From Candidatus Iainarchaeum sp. (GTDB taxonomy: Archaea > Iainarchaeota > Iainarchaeia > Iainarchaeales > JAAZKV01): a stretch of 10,762 nt of DNA. Location: contig JAQUZG010000023.1 of assembly GCA_028691435.1 (NCBI GenBank), forward strand, positions 1 to 10,762. The letters are read 5' to 3'. Each line of letters starts with the position of its first letter. Within the stretch, counting starts at the first letter, position 1. Shown piece after piece: positions 5,701-10,762 of this stretch. Position numbers and translations under genes: made by a program. Below the pieces are notes generated by a model. That model was not told the origin of the DNA and made no database searches. It saw nothing but the letters and a program-made list of their open reading frames with translations.

Positions 5701-8091
5701 TTGCCAGATTTTAAATCAGAAAATTTTTCAGGTTTTCTTTCAACCCTTTTATCAACTTCATTTATTAATTCAGCATATTTGGGGGGAGTATATACTACAG
5801 CTGATACATCTTTCTTTTCATCTCCAGCTTCATCTAATCCTAATTCAAATCAAATTCATTTTTCAGATATTCAAGATTTAGTTGAAAATTGTGAAAATAA
5901 AGTAAAACTAACTCTTCCATATTTTAAAACAAATCTAATCAAAGATGCAAAAACTCCCATTTTATCAAATTCTAAATTAAAAGCCTATTATTCATTTGCT
6001 GACGCGAAAGTAAATGGTTTTTTTGATTCTCAAGAAATAGATTTAATTTTCTTAAACGATTCAATGAAAAGAAATGGTTATGTTACAGTTGAAATTCCTT
6101 ATGTAGAAAACTCTGTTGATGATACTATTTCAAAAAAATTTAAGCCTTTTTCTGTTTCTTCATCAAAAGAAGAAAAATCAGTTAAATTCCACTTTAAAGT
6201 AAATGCAAATATTGTGCCATCAAACACTTCAATTAAACCAAAATCAATTTACTTGAATCAAATTTCTGATTCATTAATTGAATCTCAATCTTTACCAATT
6301 TTAAAAAACACTTTACTTTCATATCTATCTTCTGATTCATTTAATTCATCAATTTCAAATTCATCTTTTTCTTTATCAACTAATTCATGTAACAAAAATT
6401 TACTTTTAGGAAATACCTCTTCATATGCTCTTCCAAAAGTTTCTCTTTCTTGGGCATGGTCAGATTTAAATGAAAATTTACTTTCTCAAAAATATCTTGA
6501 TGCTACTCAATTTTCAATAATTTTAGCAAAAAAACTTTCTGAATTAAATGAAATTCTAAAAACAAAATCGGGCACTTGCCCATCTAATCCATCATACAAA
6601 GTGCTTGATGCAATCGTTCCTAATGTAATTGCGGCATCTAAATTATCTGTGCCATCAACTCAATCAAATTCAACTGTTAAGCCGTCTACTGCTCAAACCT
6701 TTGTTTTTGACAAATCAAAATATTTGTCAGATTCATCATGTTTCTTGCCTTTTTCAACAACTGTCTTAGATTCTAAACCAGCTTTATTATATTTCTTTAA
6801 TGATTCTTCTAATGAATTAGCAAATTCAATTTCATTTAATTCTTTTTTAATGAAAGATGGGTATGGGACAGACTTTCAAACTGACTTTACTTATTTTTAT
6901 AAGAATAAACTTTTTGCTTCGTCTCCAGATTTTAAAGATCCTTTAATTGGATTTGCAAAATATTTTGATGATTCAGATTATCTTTTCTTTACTACAAAAA
7001 AAGATTCTCTTATGTCTAATGAAAAAATTTTTTTGCCTAATGCTGGACTCTACAAAGTAAATCTATTAATTGATTATGATAAATTGAATAAAAATCAATT
7101 AGATTCGCTTGATTTTTCATTAATTTCTTCATCAGGAGCTATAAATTCTAATGTTGCTGTTGAGTTTTATTTAATTGATCCATTAGCTAATGGTTATTCT
7201 CCAATGTACTATACTCCAATTGACGGAATGGTTGGAGAAGAAGGAACTTCAAACAGATTTTATTATGGTTCAAGTCTATCAAATTCTTCAAATGATTTTT
7301 TTCTAAATAGTCAATTTTCTCTTCTTTCTGGCCAATCAGACACATTATCAAATTTATCAATTTCAAATCTTGAAGATATTTTTGTGTTAAATGCTCTAAA
7401 TTCAAAAAGAGGACTTTTACTTGATTTTTCAAAATATCAAATTAATCAAATGTTCACTTATGCTACTCCAATTTTATTAAATATAAGTAATTCTCTTTCA
7501 TCAAATCCATCTTTAATCTATAGTGTCTATAAGGGTGACAAACAAATTACTTCGTCTTTAAACAATTTCTTAATTTTAAATGGGCTATCTTCTTGTAAAT
7601 TAGATTCTACTCTTTTATCTTCATTAGTTGATAATGCTCCTGATGTAAAAAGTGGTAACAATTATGGTTTGTCTTTGCCTGTTTCTGATTCTATTTCAAA
7701 TTTCCCTTTTACTTCATTTGTCTATTCCCCATCTTCATCAGGCTATTCAATGGCTTATTTTGGAGATGGTGAAATTTTATCTTCAGACAATTCTAATATT
7801 TCAGGCACATTAAATTTAAGTGGAATTTCTGGTATGTCTTTTAATTCACAATCGTCTTCGTCAACAATTTCTAATTTATCAGATTTATTTAACTTAGTTG
7901 AATCTGGCGCAGTATGTATTTCTTCTTCATCAAATTCACTAACTTTAACAATTAATGGAACTGAAACAAAAGTAGTTAATCCAAAAAATCTATTTTATTG
8001 GAATGAAGACTATTTATCAAAAAAAGAAGGGTCTACTGAAAAGTCTCTTGAAAGTCTAATCAGTCAATACAAAGCCAAATGCACAAAATAA
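2737..8091 (+). CDS. Giant membrane-anchored extracellular protein (1784 aa), Ser/Asn-rich, with Ig-like and helical regions
   Basis: A Ser/Asn/Asp-rich cytoplasmic tail of about 50 residues (ending LKEKP) precedes one membrane helix at 51-71. The remaining 1700 residues should be outside (signal-anchor topology, inferred from lysines before the helix). Residues about 93-240 look beta-rich. Two likely Ig-like domains follow, at about 241-358 and 360-466, each opening with a cysteine (C245, C363) paired by position with another 26-27 residues on (C272, C389). Residues about 570-965 are predicted mostly helical, with charged amphipathic stretches (728-830) and weakly hydrophobic Ala/Gly/Ser/Cys segments (about 638-700 and 835-915). 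The last 800 residues are Ser/Asn/aromatic-rich, probably beta. About 30 N-x-S/T sequons suit N-glycosylation. There is no LPXTG-like or C-terminal membrane segment; the end is KCTK. No named family is recognised; a surface stalk, S-layer-associated protein or adhesin is the best guess. No enzyme motif was seen. Confidence 0.85.
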   Translation: MSIKFNESDNSNYSFDPYGSTIDSNSIQSNSKKSYLDNLSDKIPILKEKPVQIILLIFIFLLALFFIFSFLSNQDQIKSKLVDLSTTDSNSLSFKGSISLNGNFVDTFSSDGNTLTNTLNPNNSSKMNLSFKIKNNSQASSKSTLSSSSISMAKIKLTTKDGNIITINLPSDAVSINENGEITINYDLINLEDYNLPFDEITLNDSFVFDLQLEIINGYENGDEEKIVIEVPVEIIFQEFVGSGCLLFDISSVSSSTPYGKAEVDFKLKMNCESSEPLLAYADWQDYPKGTIELYLNGYPQTIDSYSQVISSSLNQSIYNGKLIFTPNSSQAGKFSDFDLFFSLANSTQSIPFHIVNENLAQCLSISSTDSIIENASDTASITVDAKKCFSKVDISLCYGDASCSGGTEGGIIPSEYSFSLSSSNPSKTIQINRMDIAGQYGVTVYASVSSFEKEYIGEQEILVLPTNESIFPDKFSISVLETNSKDSIKLINSNLLGVKEVETNVCNLVSSSLDIDLSTGVSAITGNFTSTDAWYNYLLGADYYAGEGFYQRAMFSSLPNLLAVSETVSSVTENEFSLIKDAYLNAKPMNKEYLDVVNSSDASLEAVDNLEDKSNEVKTTEETDLAVQLASISTSAYTIYSSSTSICASVSADLGSVTVWSGPALACGASSASASIALAKITAAETLSCGELALQSKSLYDSVQALMEPPEEIDISSSVSNTSESNELMQEIEFHLSKMLEYLDKAMQYASIDSTYSVSSDLEKAKEYLSLAQTENDFIKEKISKVRELQLTAEDDLTVLIDEDAVSKADQIQMYIQMADQAKGLIESMTADNTALGGLLSTTSTSLSTAGGAAAAQCATVAGCASSCSGVSVDAALNVAQIANTQALITDNSGNLASAMGYVSAFTTAYGAYQMLNQDYVDELIDTKTANALALEKSDSLYVSSSSLVYDLENAIKAAENISKMSESSSDLSKYDLSNEKIYFNDSLPDFKSENFSGFLSTLLSTSFINSAYLGGVYTTADTSFFSSPASSNPNSNQIHFSDIQDLVENCENKVKLTLPYFKTNLIKDAKTPILSNSKLKAYYSFADAKVNGFFDSQEIDLIFLNDSMKRNGYVTVEIPYVENSVDDTISKKFKPFSVSSSKEEKSVKFHFKVNANIVPSNTSIKPKSIYLNQISDSLIESQSLPILKNTLLSYLSSDSFNSSISNSSFSLSTNSCNKNLLLGNTSSYALPKVSLSWAWSDLNENLLSQKYLDATQFSIILAKKLSELNEILKTKSGTCPSNPSYKVLDAIVPNVIAASKLSVPSTQSNSTVKPSTAQTFVFDKSKYLSDSSCFLPFSTTVLDSKPALLYFFNDSSNELANSISFNSFLMKDGYGTDFQTDFTYFYKNKLFASSPDFKDPLIGFAKYFDDSDYLFFTTKKDSLMSNEKIFLPNAGLYKVNLLIDYDKLNKNQLDSLDFSLISSSGAINSNVAVEFYLIDPLANGYSPMYYTPIDGMVGEEGTSNRFYYGSSLSNSSNDFFLNSQFSLLSGQSDTLSNLSISNLEDIFVLNALNSKRGLLLDFSKYQINQMFTYATPILLNISNSLSSNPSLIYSVYKGDKQITSSLNNFLILNGLSSCKLDSTLLSSLVDNAPDVKSGNNYGLSLPVSDSISNFPFTSFVYSPSSSGYSMAYFGDGEILSSDNSNISGTLNLSGISGMSFNSQSSSSTISNLSDLFNLVESGAVCISSSSNSLTLTINGTETKVVNPKNLFYWNEDYLSKKEGSTEKSLESLISQYKAKCTK

Positions 8092-8137
8092 CTTATATCT
8101 AAAAACTATTTATTTAGCTTTTAAATACATATAAGTT
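8090..8137. repeat. 9-base inverted repeat between convergent gene ends
   Basis: AACTTATAT at 8090-8098 is the exact reverse complement of ATATAAGTT at 8129-8137, with a 30-base spacer. It spans the stop of the giant gene and the last codons of the small membrane protein gene. It could act as a bidirectional terminator hairpin, but A/T-only arms make chance plausible. Confidence 0.35.
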
Positions 8138-8280
8138 CCAGCTGCAATTGCGATGTATGCTAAGAATGAATTATATTCTCTAGTTAAGAATTGAACTTGT
8201 ATCCATCCCATAGAAAGCATTAGTAAAATTACTGATGCAATTATCAAGATGATTGCAATTTCTTTATCGTGTCCTGCCAT
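8110..8280 (-). CDS. Small two-helix membrane protein (56 aa), function unknown
   Basis: The - strand reads MAGHDKEIAI, a hydrophobic helix (about 8-25, IAIILIIASVILLMLSMGW), a polar loop QVQFLTREYNS, a second helix (about 38-52, FLAYIAIAAGTYMYL) and a KAK tail, ending with TAA. Support for it being real comes from normal codon use, a helix-turn-helix hydrophobic pattern with a charged loop, and a strong BRE plus TATA box exactly 27 bases upstream of the ATG, which predicts a leaderless transcript. It is convergent with the giant surface protein gene (18-base gap) and divergent from the RHH gene. No family is recognised. Both termini are probably on the same side of the membrane. It is short enough that automated callers could miss it. 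Confidence 0.75.
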   Translation of the reverse strand: MAGHDKEIAIILIIASVILLMLSMGWIQVQFLTREYNSFLAYIAIAAGTYMYLKAK

Positions 8281-8303
8281 AAAATATTTTCTACTAACAA
8301 AAA

Positions 8304-8317
8304 TATTTAAACCTTTC
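8304..8317 (-). promoter_or_regulatory. BRE and TATA box of the small membrane protein gene
   Basis: The - strand reads GAAAGG (BRE-like) directly followed by TTTAAATA. The TATA centre is 27-28 bases before the ATG at 8280, so the transcript should be leaderless. Confidence 0.6.
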
Positions 8318-8347
8318 TTTAACTGGAAAAAGTTAACTATTAGAATA

Positions 8348-8405
8348 AATTGTTTCTTTAGGAAATAAATTTTGATTAGTTTTTTTATTTTCTTAATTGT
8401 TTCTT
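8348..8405 (+). repeat. 11-base direct repeat in the divergent promoter region
   Basis: AATTGTTTCTT occurs at 8348-8358 and 8395-8405, 47 bases apart, between the small membrane protein gene and the RHH gene. Both copies contain TTGT, the half-site seen in the palindrome at 8443-8466. A regulatory role is a guess. Confidence 0.35.
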
Positions 8406-8442
8406 GAATAAAATATACTACTAATTTTAATTTTATTTATAA

Positions 8443-8466
8443 ACAAATATTTTATAAAACATTTGT
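8443..8466 (+). promoter_or_regulatory. Palindromic operator candidate centred on the RHH gene TATA box
   Basis: The arms ACAAAT (8443-8448) and ATTTGT (8461-8466) flank TTTATAAA-like sequence. Over 24 bases, 11 of 12 positions pair, the only mismatch being A8449/C8460. The symmetry centre (8454/8455) coincides with the TATA box, 27 bases before the ATG at 8482. A further perfect palindrome, ACAATTGT, lies at 8471-8478 by the predicted transcription start. Ribbon-helix-helix repressors bind short palindromes and often repress their own gene; binding here would block TBP. Confidence 0.5.
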
Positions 8467-8481
8467 CTTTACAATTGTTAT

Positions 8482-8757
8482 ATGAATAAACTTGTAAATT
8501 TAAGACTTAACGATTCATTAATTGAAAAAATTGATGATATTGTAACTCGTGGAATTTATTCCAACCGAACTGAATTTATTAAACATTCTCTGATTACTAC
8601 AATTAATGACTTTGAAACAAAAGAAGCAATTAATAGATTAAAGTCTAATTCAGGGTTTGCAAAAAAAGCTGGTATAAAAGAACCAACAAATGAGGAAATG
8701 AAAACCATTCGAGAAAATTTAGGAAAAGACTTACTAAAAAAATATAATTTAAACTAA
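8482..8757 (+). CDS. Ribbon-helix-helix DNA-binding protein, probable antitoxin
   Basis: This 91-residue protein has an N-terminal RHH (CopG/MetJ-type) domain at about 1-46. The strand is VNLRLN, helix 1 is SLIEKIDDIVTRG, and helix 2 starts at the SNRTEFIKHSL motif, the typical 'S-R-S-E-F-I' capping sequence. RHH proteins dimerise and place the strand in the DNA major groove. Residues 47-91 form a charged helical tail (NEEMKTIRENLGKDLLKKY), as in antitoxins that wrap a toxin. It faces a PIN-domain gene tail to tail, overlapping it by 9 bases, which supports a VapB/VapC-like pairing though not the usual operon order. The ATG at 8482 lies 27 bases after a TATA box inside a palindrome, suggesting leaderless, self-repressed expression. 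It could instead be a stand-alone regulator. Confidence 0.85.
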   Translation: MNKLVNLRLNDSLIEKIDDIVTRGIYSNRTEFIKHSLITTINDFETKEAINRLKSNSGFAKKAGIKEPTNEEMKTIRENLGKDLLKKYNLN

Positions 8758-9153
8758 TTCTTCAGGTTTAAACGAATCAACTAAATCATATAAGTCTAAA
8801 AATAAGTGTTTGTCTCGTGTGATAATTACACAATCATTTTGCTTTGCACTAATTGCAATTAATACATCTGCAAAAGGTATTTTTCTATTTGTAGATATTA
8901 TTTTTGATTCTTTAATTAAATCATAATTTGAATCAATTAAAACTAATTTATTTTTATTTTTTAAATCTTTAAATAATCCTTTTTCAAATTCGGCTAGAAT
9001 ATTTTTTGATGATAACTCTTCAAGAATTATTTCTGGTAAAAAAATAATGTGTTTGCATGAAAGCGTATCTATAAAAAATTTCTTTGCATATTTGTTATTT
9101 TTTCTTTCAAAAGCATAATCTAGAAAAATATTTGTATCGACTATTACATTCAT
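8749..9153 (-). CDS. PIN-domain ribonuclease, probable VapC-like toxin
   Basis: This 134-residue single PIN domain is of typical VapC length. It starts with IVDTNIFLDY (D6 as first catalytic acid). It has E41/E45/E46 in PEIILEEL, then PFADVLIAISAKQNDCVIITRDKHL with D96 and D114, the remaining acids of the Mg/Mn site. All four expected acidic positions are present, so the nuclease should be active. PIN toxins usually cleave tRNA or rRNA loops; the target here is unknown. The gene lies 59 bases downstream of tRNA-Thr on the same strand and converges on the RHH gene, the two stop codons overlapping tail to tail. It has its own TATA box about 26 bases before the ATG, so toxin and antitoxin are transcribed independently from opposite strands. 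It could also be an RNA-processing PIN protein not tied to a toxin system. Confidence 0.85.
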   Translation of the reverse strand: MNVIVDTNIFLDYAFERKNNKYAKKFFIDTLSCKHIIFLPEIILEELSSKNILAEFEKGLFKDLKNKNKLVLIDSNYDLIKESKIISTNRKIPFADVLIAISAKQNDCVIITRDKHLFLDLYDLVDSFKPEELV

Positions 9154-9174
9154 ATTGGATGCTTTTCTATACTC

Positions 9175-9184
9175 TTTTAAAAAA
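9175..9184 (-). promoter_or_regulatory. TATA box of the PIN gene
   Basis: The - strand reads TTTTTTAAAA, centred about 26 bases before the ATG at 9153. No Shine-Dalgarno site is present, so the transcript is probably leaderless. Read-through from the tRNA gene upstream is also possible. Confidence 0.45.
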
Positions 9185-9212
9185 TTTATTAAAAATTAGA
9201 CAATTCGTGAAA

Positions 9213-9284
9213 AGCTTTCGGAGGGATTTGAACCCCCGACCCGCGGTTTACAAAACCGCTGCTCTACCCCTGAGCCACGAAAGC
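9213..9284 (-). tRNA. tRNA-Thr (anticodon UGU)
   Basis: It folds by eye into a full cloverleaf of 72 bases. The acceptor is GCTTTCG/CGAAAGC, the D stem GCTC/GAGC with loop AGGGGTA, and the anticodon stem GCGGT/ACCGC with loop TTTGTAA (anticodon TGT at 9252-9250). The T arm is GGGGG-TTCAAAT-CCCTC with one G-U pair. The variable region is GGGTC. The discriminator is U73, the usual base for archaeal tRNA-Thr, and CCA is not encoded. It reads codon ACA, which is common in the LamG gene. No intron is present. A TATA-like TTTAAATTTAA on the - strand at 9322-9332 may be its promoter. TTTT at the 3' end could help termination. Confidence 0.96.
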
Positions 9285-9342
9285 AATTTTTTTAATTCAA
9301 ATTTTATTTGATTGATTACTATTAAATTTAAATGAAATTACC

Positions 9343-9350
9343 TTTTAAAA
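9343..9350 (+). promoter_or_regulatory. TATA box of the YkgJ-type gene
   Basis: TTTTAAAA is centred about 26 bases before the ATG at 9372, with no Shine-Dalgarno site between them (only T-rich sequence). A leaderless transcript is predicted, which also supports this start codon. Confidence 0.5.
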
Positions 9351-9371
9351 TGTTTCCTCTTTGATTTTTTT

Positions 9372-10013
9372 ATGACTAAACTTTCAAAGAAAGAAGAATC
9401 AAATATTTGTTTATCTTGTGGAGAATGTTGTAAACGTTATTACATCACAGTCTTGCCAGAAGAAGCCAAGGAAATTGCTAAATCACTTAAATTAACTCAA
9501 AAAGATTTTATTGAAAATCATTGTCAACTTTTAATTAAAATTTTTCCAAAAAGTACACCTGGTGTCTTAACTTTTTCAGAAGCTTTTTTTCCATATTCTG
9601 TAGGAAAGAAATTAAAAGAATCTTTTTCTTCTTCACCAAGTGGTTTTTTTGTTTTGCCTCAAATTGTCTTAAAGCGAAACGATCGAAGATGTTCTTTTTT
9701 AGATGAATCAAACGTTTGTCAAATCTATAAAGTTAGACCGTCTCCATGTCGTTTATTTCCGTTTATCATTCTAAAAGGTTATGAAGAAGCGTATCCTTTT
9801 TGTAAAGTTTTTTTAAAATCAACAAGCACTAATGCAAAACCATCAATCACTTACTCAAAAATCCTAAAAAAACATTTTGATGAAGTTGATAAAAAAGGAT
9901 TTTTCAAAGTTTGGAAAAATTTACCAAAATCTGGTGACTTATTTCTAAATGAATTATTTATTGACAAAATTACATTAGATGATTTACAAATAATGTTTTC
10001 AGTTAAACTTTAA
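9372..10013 (+). CDS. YkgJ-family cysteine-cluster (Zn/Fe-binding) protein
   Basis: This 213-residue protein has the N-terminal motif C13-x2-C16-x2-C19-C20 (CLSCGECC) followed by KRYYITVLPEEAKEIAKSL. Further on come RRCSFLDESNVCQIYKVRPSPCRLFPF (C107, C116, C126) and C144 (YPFC). This is the UPF0153/YkgJ pattern, thought to bind zinc or an iron-sulfur cluster. The biochemical role of the family is not established. The middle (about 51-100) is an insert-like hydrophobic and Ser-rich stretch, and the C-terminus is helical. No signal or membrane segment is clear. It is transcribed away from the tRNA and converges on the membrane protein gene at 10040. No operon partner lies in the window. Confidence 0.85.
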   Translation: MTKLSKKEESNICLSCGECCKRYYITVLPEEAKEIAKSLKLTQKDFIENHCQLLIKIFPKSTPGVLTFSEAFFPYSVGKKLKESFSSSPSGFFVLPQIVLKRNDRRCSFLDESNVCQIYKVRPSPCRLFPFIILKGYEEAYPFCKVFLKSTSTNAKPSITYSKILKKHFDEVDKKGFFKVWKNLPKSGDLFLNELFIDKITLDDLQIMFSVKL

Positions 10014-10024
10014 TTTTCTGATAA

Positions 10025-10032
10025 TTTTTTTT
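10025..10032 (+). terminator. T8 terminator after the YkgJ-type gene
   Basis: Eight T residues lie 12 bases after the stop at 10013, without a hairpin, in the 26-base gap between two convergent genes. This is consistent with archaeal intrinsic termination. Confidence 0.5.
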
Positions 10033-10039
10033 CAAATCA

Positions 10040-10729
10040 TTATTCATCTTCACTAATAAGTAGTATCTTTTTAGCTTCAACATATTTTTCATCATTTGAA
10101 TATGTGTCATTATCTAAAAGTTCTTTCTTCCAATTAAAATATTCTTTTGAAATTAAATTATAACTTTCAATAAACAATTTATCTTCGGTGGGATCTTCAA
10201 AATAACCATCTTCATCCAAATAATTTGTTTTACTTTTTTTGCTTCTTGCTTGACTAATTATATTATAATTTGGGCCTCCAATTTCAATTGAAGCAATTTG
10301 TTGTACTTCAATCAAACTTTCAACAAAATAATAAACACTCATTTCTTTAATTAAAATTTGATTTTTTGGATATGATTTGTAAATTTGATTTTCTTTATCA
10401 CTTATCCAATTTAAATCTTTTAAAAGTGATTTCAAATATAATTTGTCAAGTGTAGTTTTTACTTCATTAGAATCAATTGTGGTATTAGTTTCATTAATTA
10501 AGTCACTAATTAAACCTTGATTTTCTTCATGTATTATTTTAGAATAATAGACAGTCTCATTGTCTGTTTGCATTGCCTCCAAAACCATAAAACTAGTGGT
10601 GATTATTAAAATTATTACAAATATAATTGCAATTACAACACCTAGATAATTATGTATAAAACTTTTAATTTCACTTGTCAAACTTTTTTTAGTATCTTCA
10701 ATTTTATTTTTTTTAAGTTTACTTTTCAT
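10040..10729 (-). CDS. Single-pass membrane protein with helical extracytoplasmic domain, function unknown
   Basis: This 229-residue protein has a basic N-terminal tail (KSKLKKNK, KK at 14-15) of about 28 residues, one membrane helix at about 29-50 (YLGVVIAIIFVIILIITTSF), then a charged, mostly helical domain to the end. The basic tail places the N-terminus inside, so about 175 residues face outward, with a few N-x-S/T sequons (NET, NTT, NDT). There are no cysteines and no catalytic motif that can be recognised. The C-terminus is acidic (ISEDE). A TATA-like box about 26 bases before the ATG supports the start. It may be another surface or envelope component like the larger anchored protein earlier in the window, but no relationship in sequence is seen. 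Confidence 0.8.
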   Translation of the reverse strand: MKSKLKKNKIEDTKKSLTSEIKSFIHNYLGVVIAIIFVIILIITTSFMVLEAMQTDNETVYYSKIIHEENQGLISDLINETNTTIDSNEVKTTLDKLYLKSLLKDLNWISDKENQIYKSYPKNQILIKEMSVYYFVESLIEVQQIASIEIGGPNYNIISQARSKKSKTNYLDEDGYFEDPTEDKLFIESYNLISKEYFNWKKELLDNDTYSNDEKYVEAKKILLISEDE

Positions 10730-10750
10730 AATAAATTAATGAGTTAATTC

Positions 10751-10758
10751 TTTTTTAA
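10751..10758 (-). promoter_or_regulatory. TATA box of the single-pass membrane protein gene
   Basis: TTAAAAAA on the - strand is centred about 26 bases before the ATG at 10729, with no Shine-Dalgarno site. The position fits the leaderless pattern of the neighbouring genes. Confidence 0.4.
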
Positions 10759-10762
10759 TCTT

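Noticed and set aside
8088..8091. C-terminal sorting or membrane anchor on the giant protein
   Set aside because: The end (SQYKAKCTK) is polar with no hydrophobic stretch or sortase-like motif; anchoring is by the N-terminal helix.
9213..9284. tRNA 3' end as an attachment site of an integrated element
   Set aside because: No second copy of the tRNA 3' sequence and no integrase gene could be found in the window.
9084..9311. Open frame of 75 codons on the + strand
   Set aside because: It runs antisense through the complete tRNA-Thr and the 5' part of the PIN gene; there is no independent coding signal.
1..10762. CRISPR array, insertion sequence or rRNA
   Set aside because: No regularly spaced repeats, transposase-like proteins, terminal inverted repeats or rRNA-like conserved stretches were seen.

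Overview
The window reads as a piece of an A+T-rich archaeal genome, most likely a DPANN-type archaeon of the Woesearchaeota/Pacearchaeota kind. This is inferred from four things: a prepilin-like protein with an archaeal class III signal peptide; TATA boxes about 26-28 bases upstream of start codons that lack Shine-Dalgarno sites; a tRNA-Thr with discriminator U and no encoded CCA; and a giant single-anchor Ser/Asn-rich surface protein. No phylogenetic marker is present, so the lineage is a guess.

Left part, 1-2141: two exported proteins on the + strand. The first is cut by the window edge and carries a small four-cysteine module, an Ig/FN3-like segment and a LamG lectin-like domain. The second is a class III signal peptide protein with two copies of the same module, all three copies having the identical spacing C-x12-C-x4-C-x5-C. 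A hairpin plus T-tract terminator follows at 2152-2184.

Middle, 2208-8280: a small soluble beta-sandwich protein on the - strand is divergent from a 1784-residue protein on the + strand. That protein is anchored by one N-terminal membrane segment, with probable tandem Ig-like domains, a long helical middle and a large C-terminal ectodomain. Convergent with its end is a 56-codon two-helix membrane protein at 8110-8280 on the - strand.

Right part, 8281-10762: a ribbon-helix-helix protein (+) and a PIN-domain protein (-) form a probable toxin-antitoxin pair. It is arranged tail to tail with a 9-base overlap instead of the usual operon. A near-perfect 24-base palindrome is centred on the TATA box of the RHH gene. 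Next come tRNA-Thr(UGU) on the - strand, a YkgJ-type cysteine-cluster protein on the + strand, and a convergent single-pass membrane protein of unknown function.

The surface genes (1-8091) could work together as a cell-surface or pilus-associated adhesion set. LamG adhesin and pilin-like subunits sharing a cysteine module, beside a long anchored stalk protein, would suit an episymbiont attaching to a host or a biofilm archaeon. This is inference: no prepilin peptidase, ATPase or sortase-like partner lies in the window.
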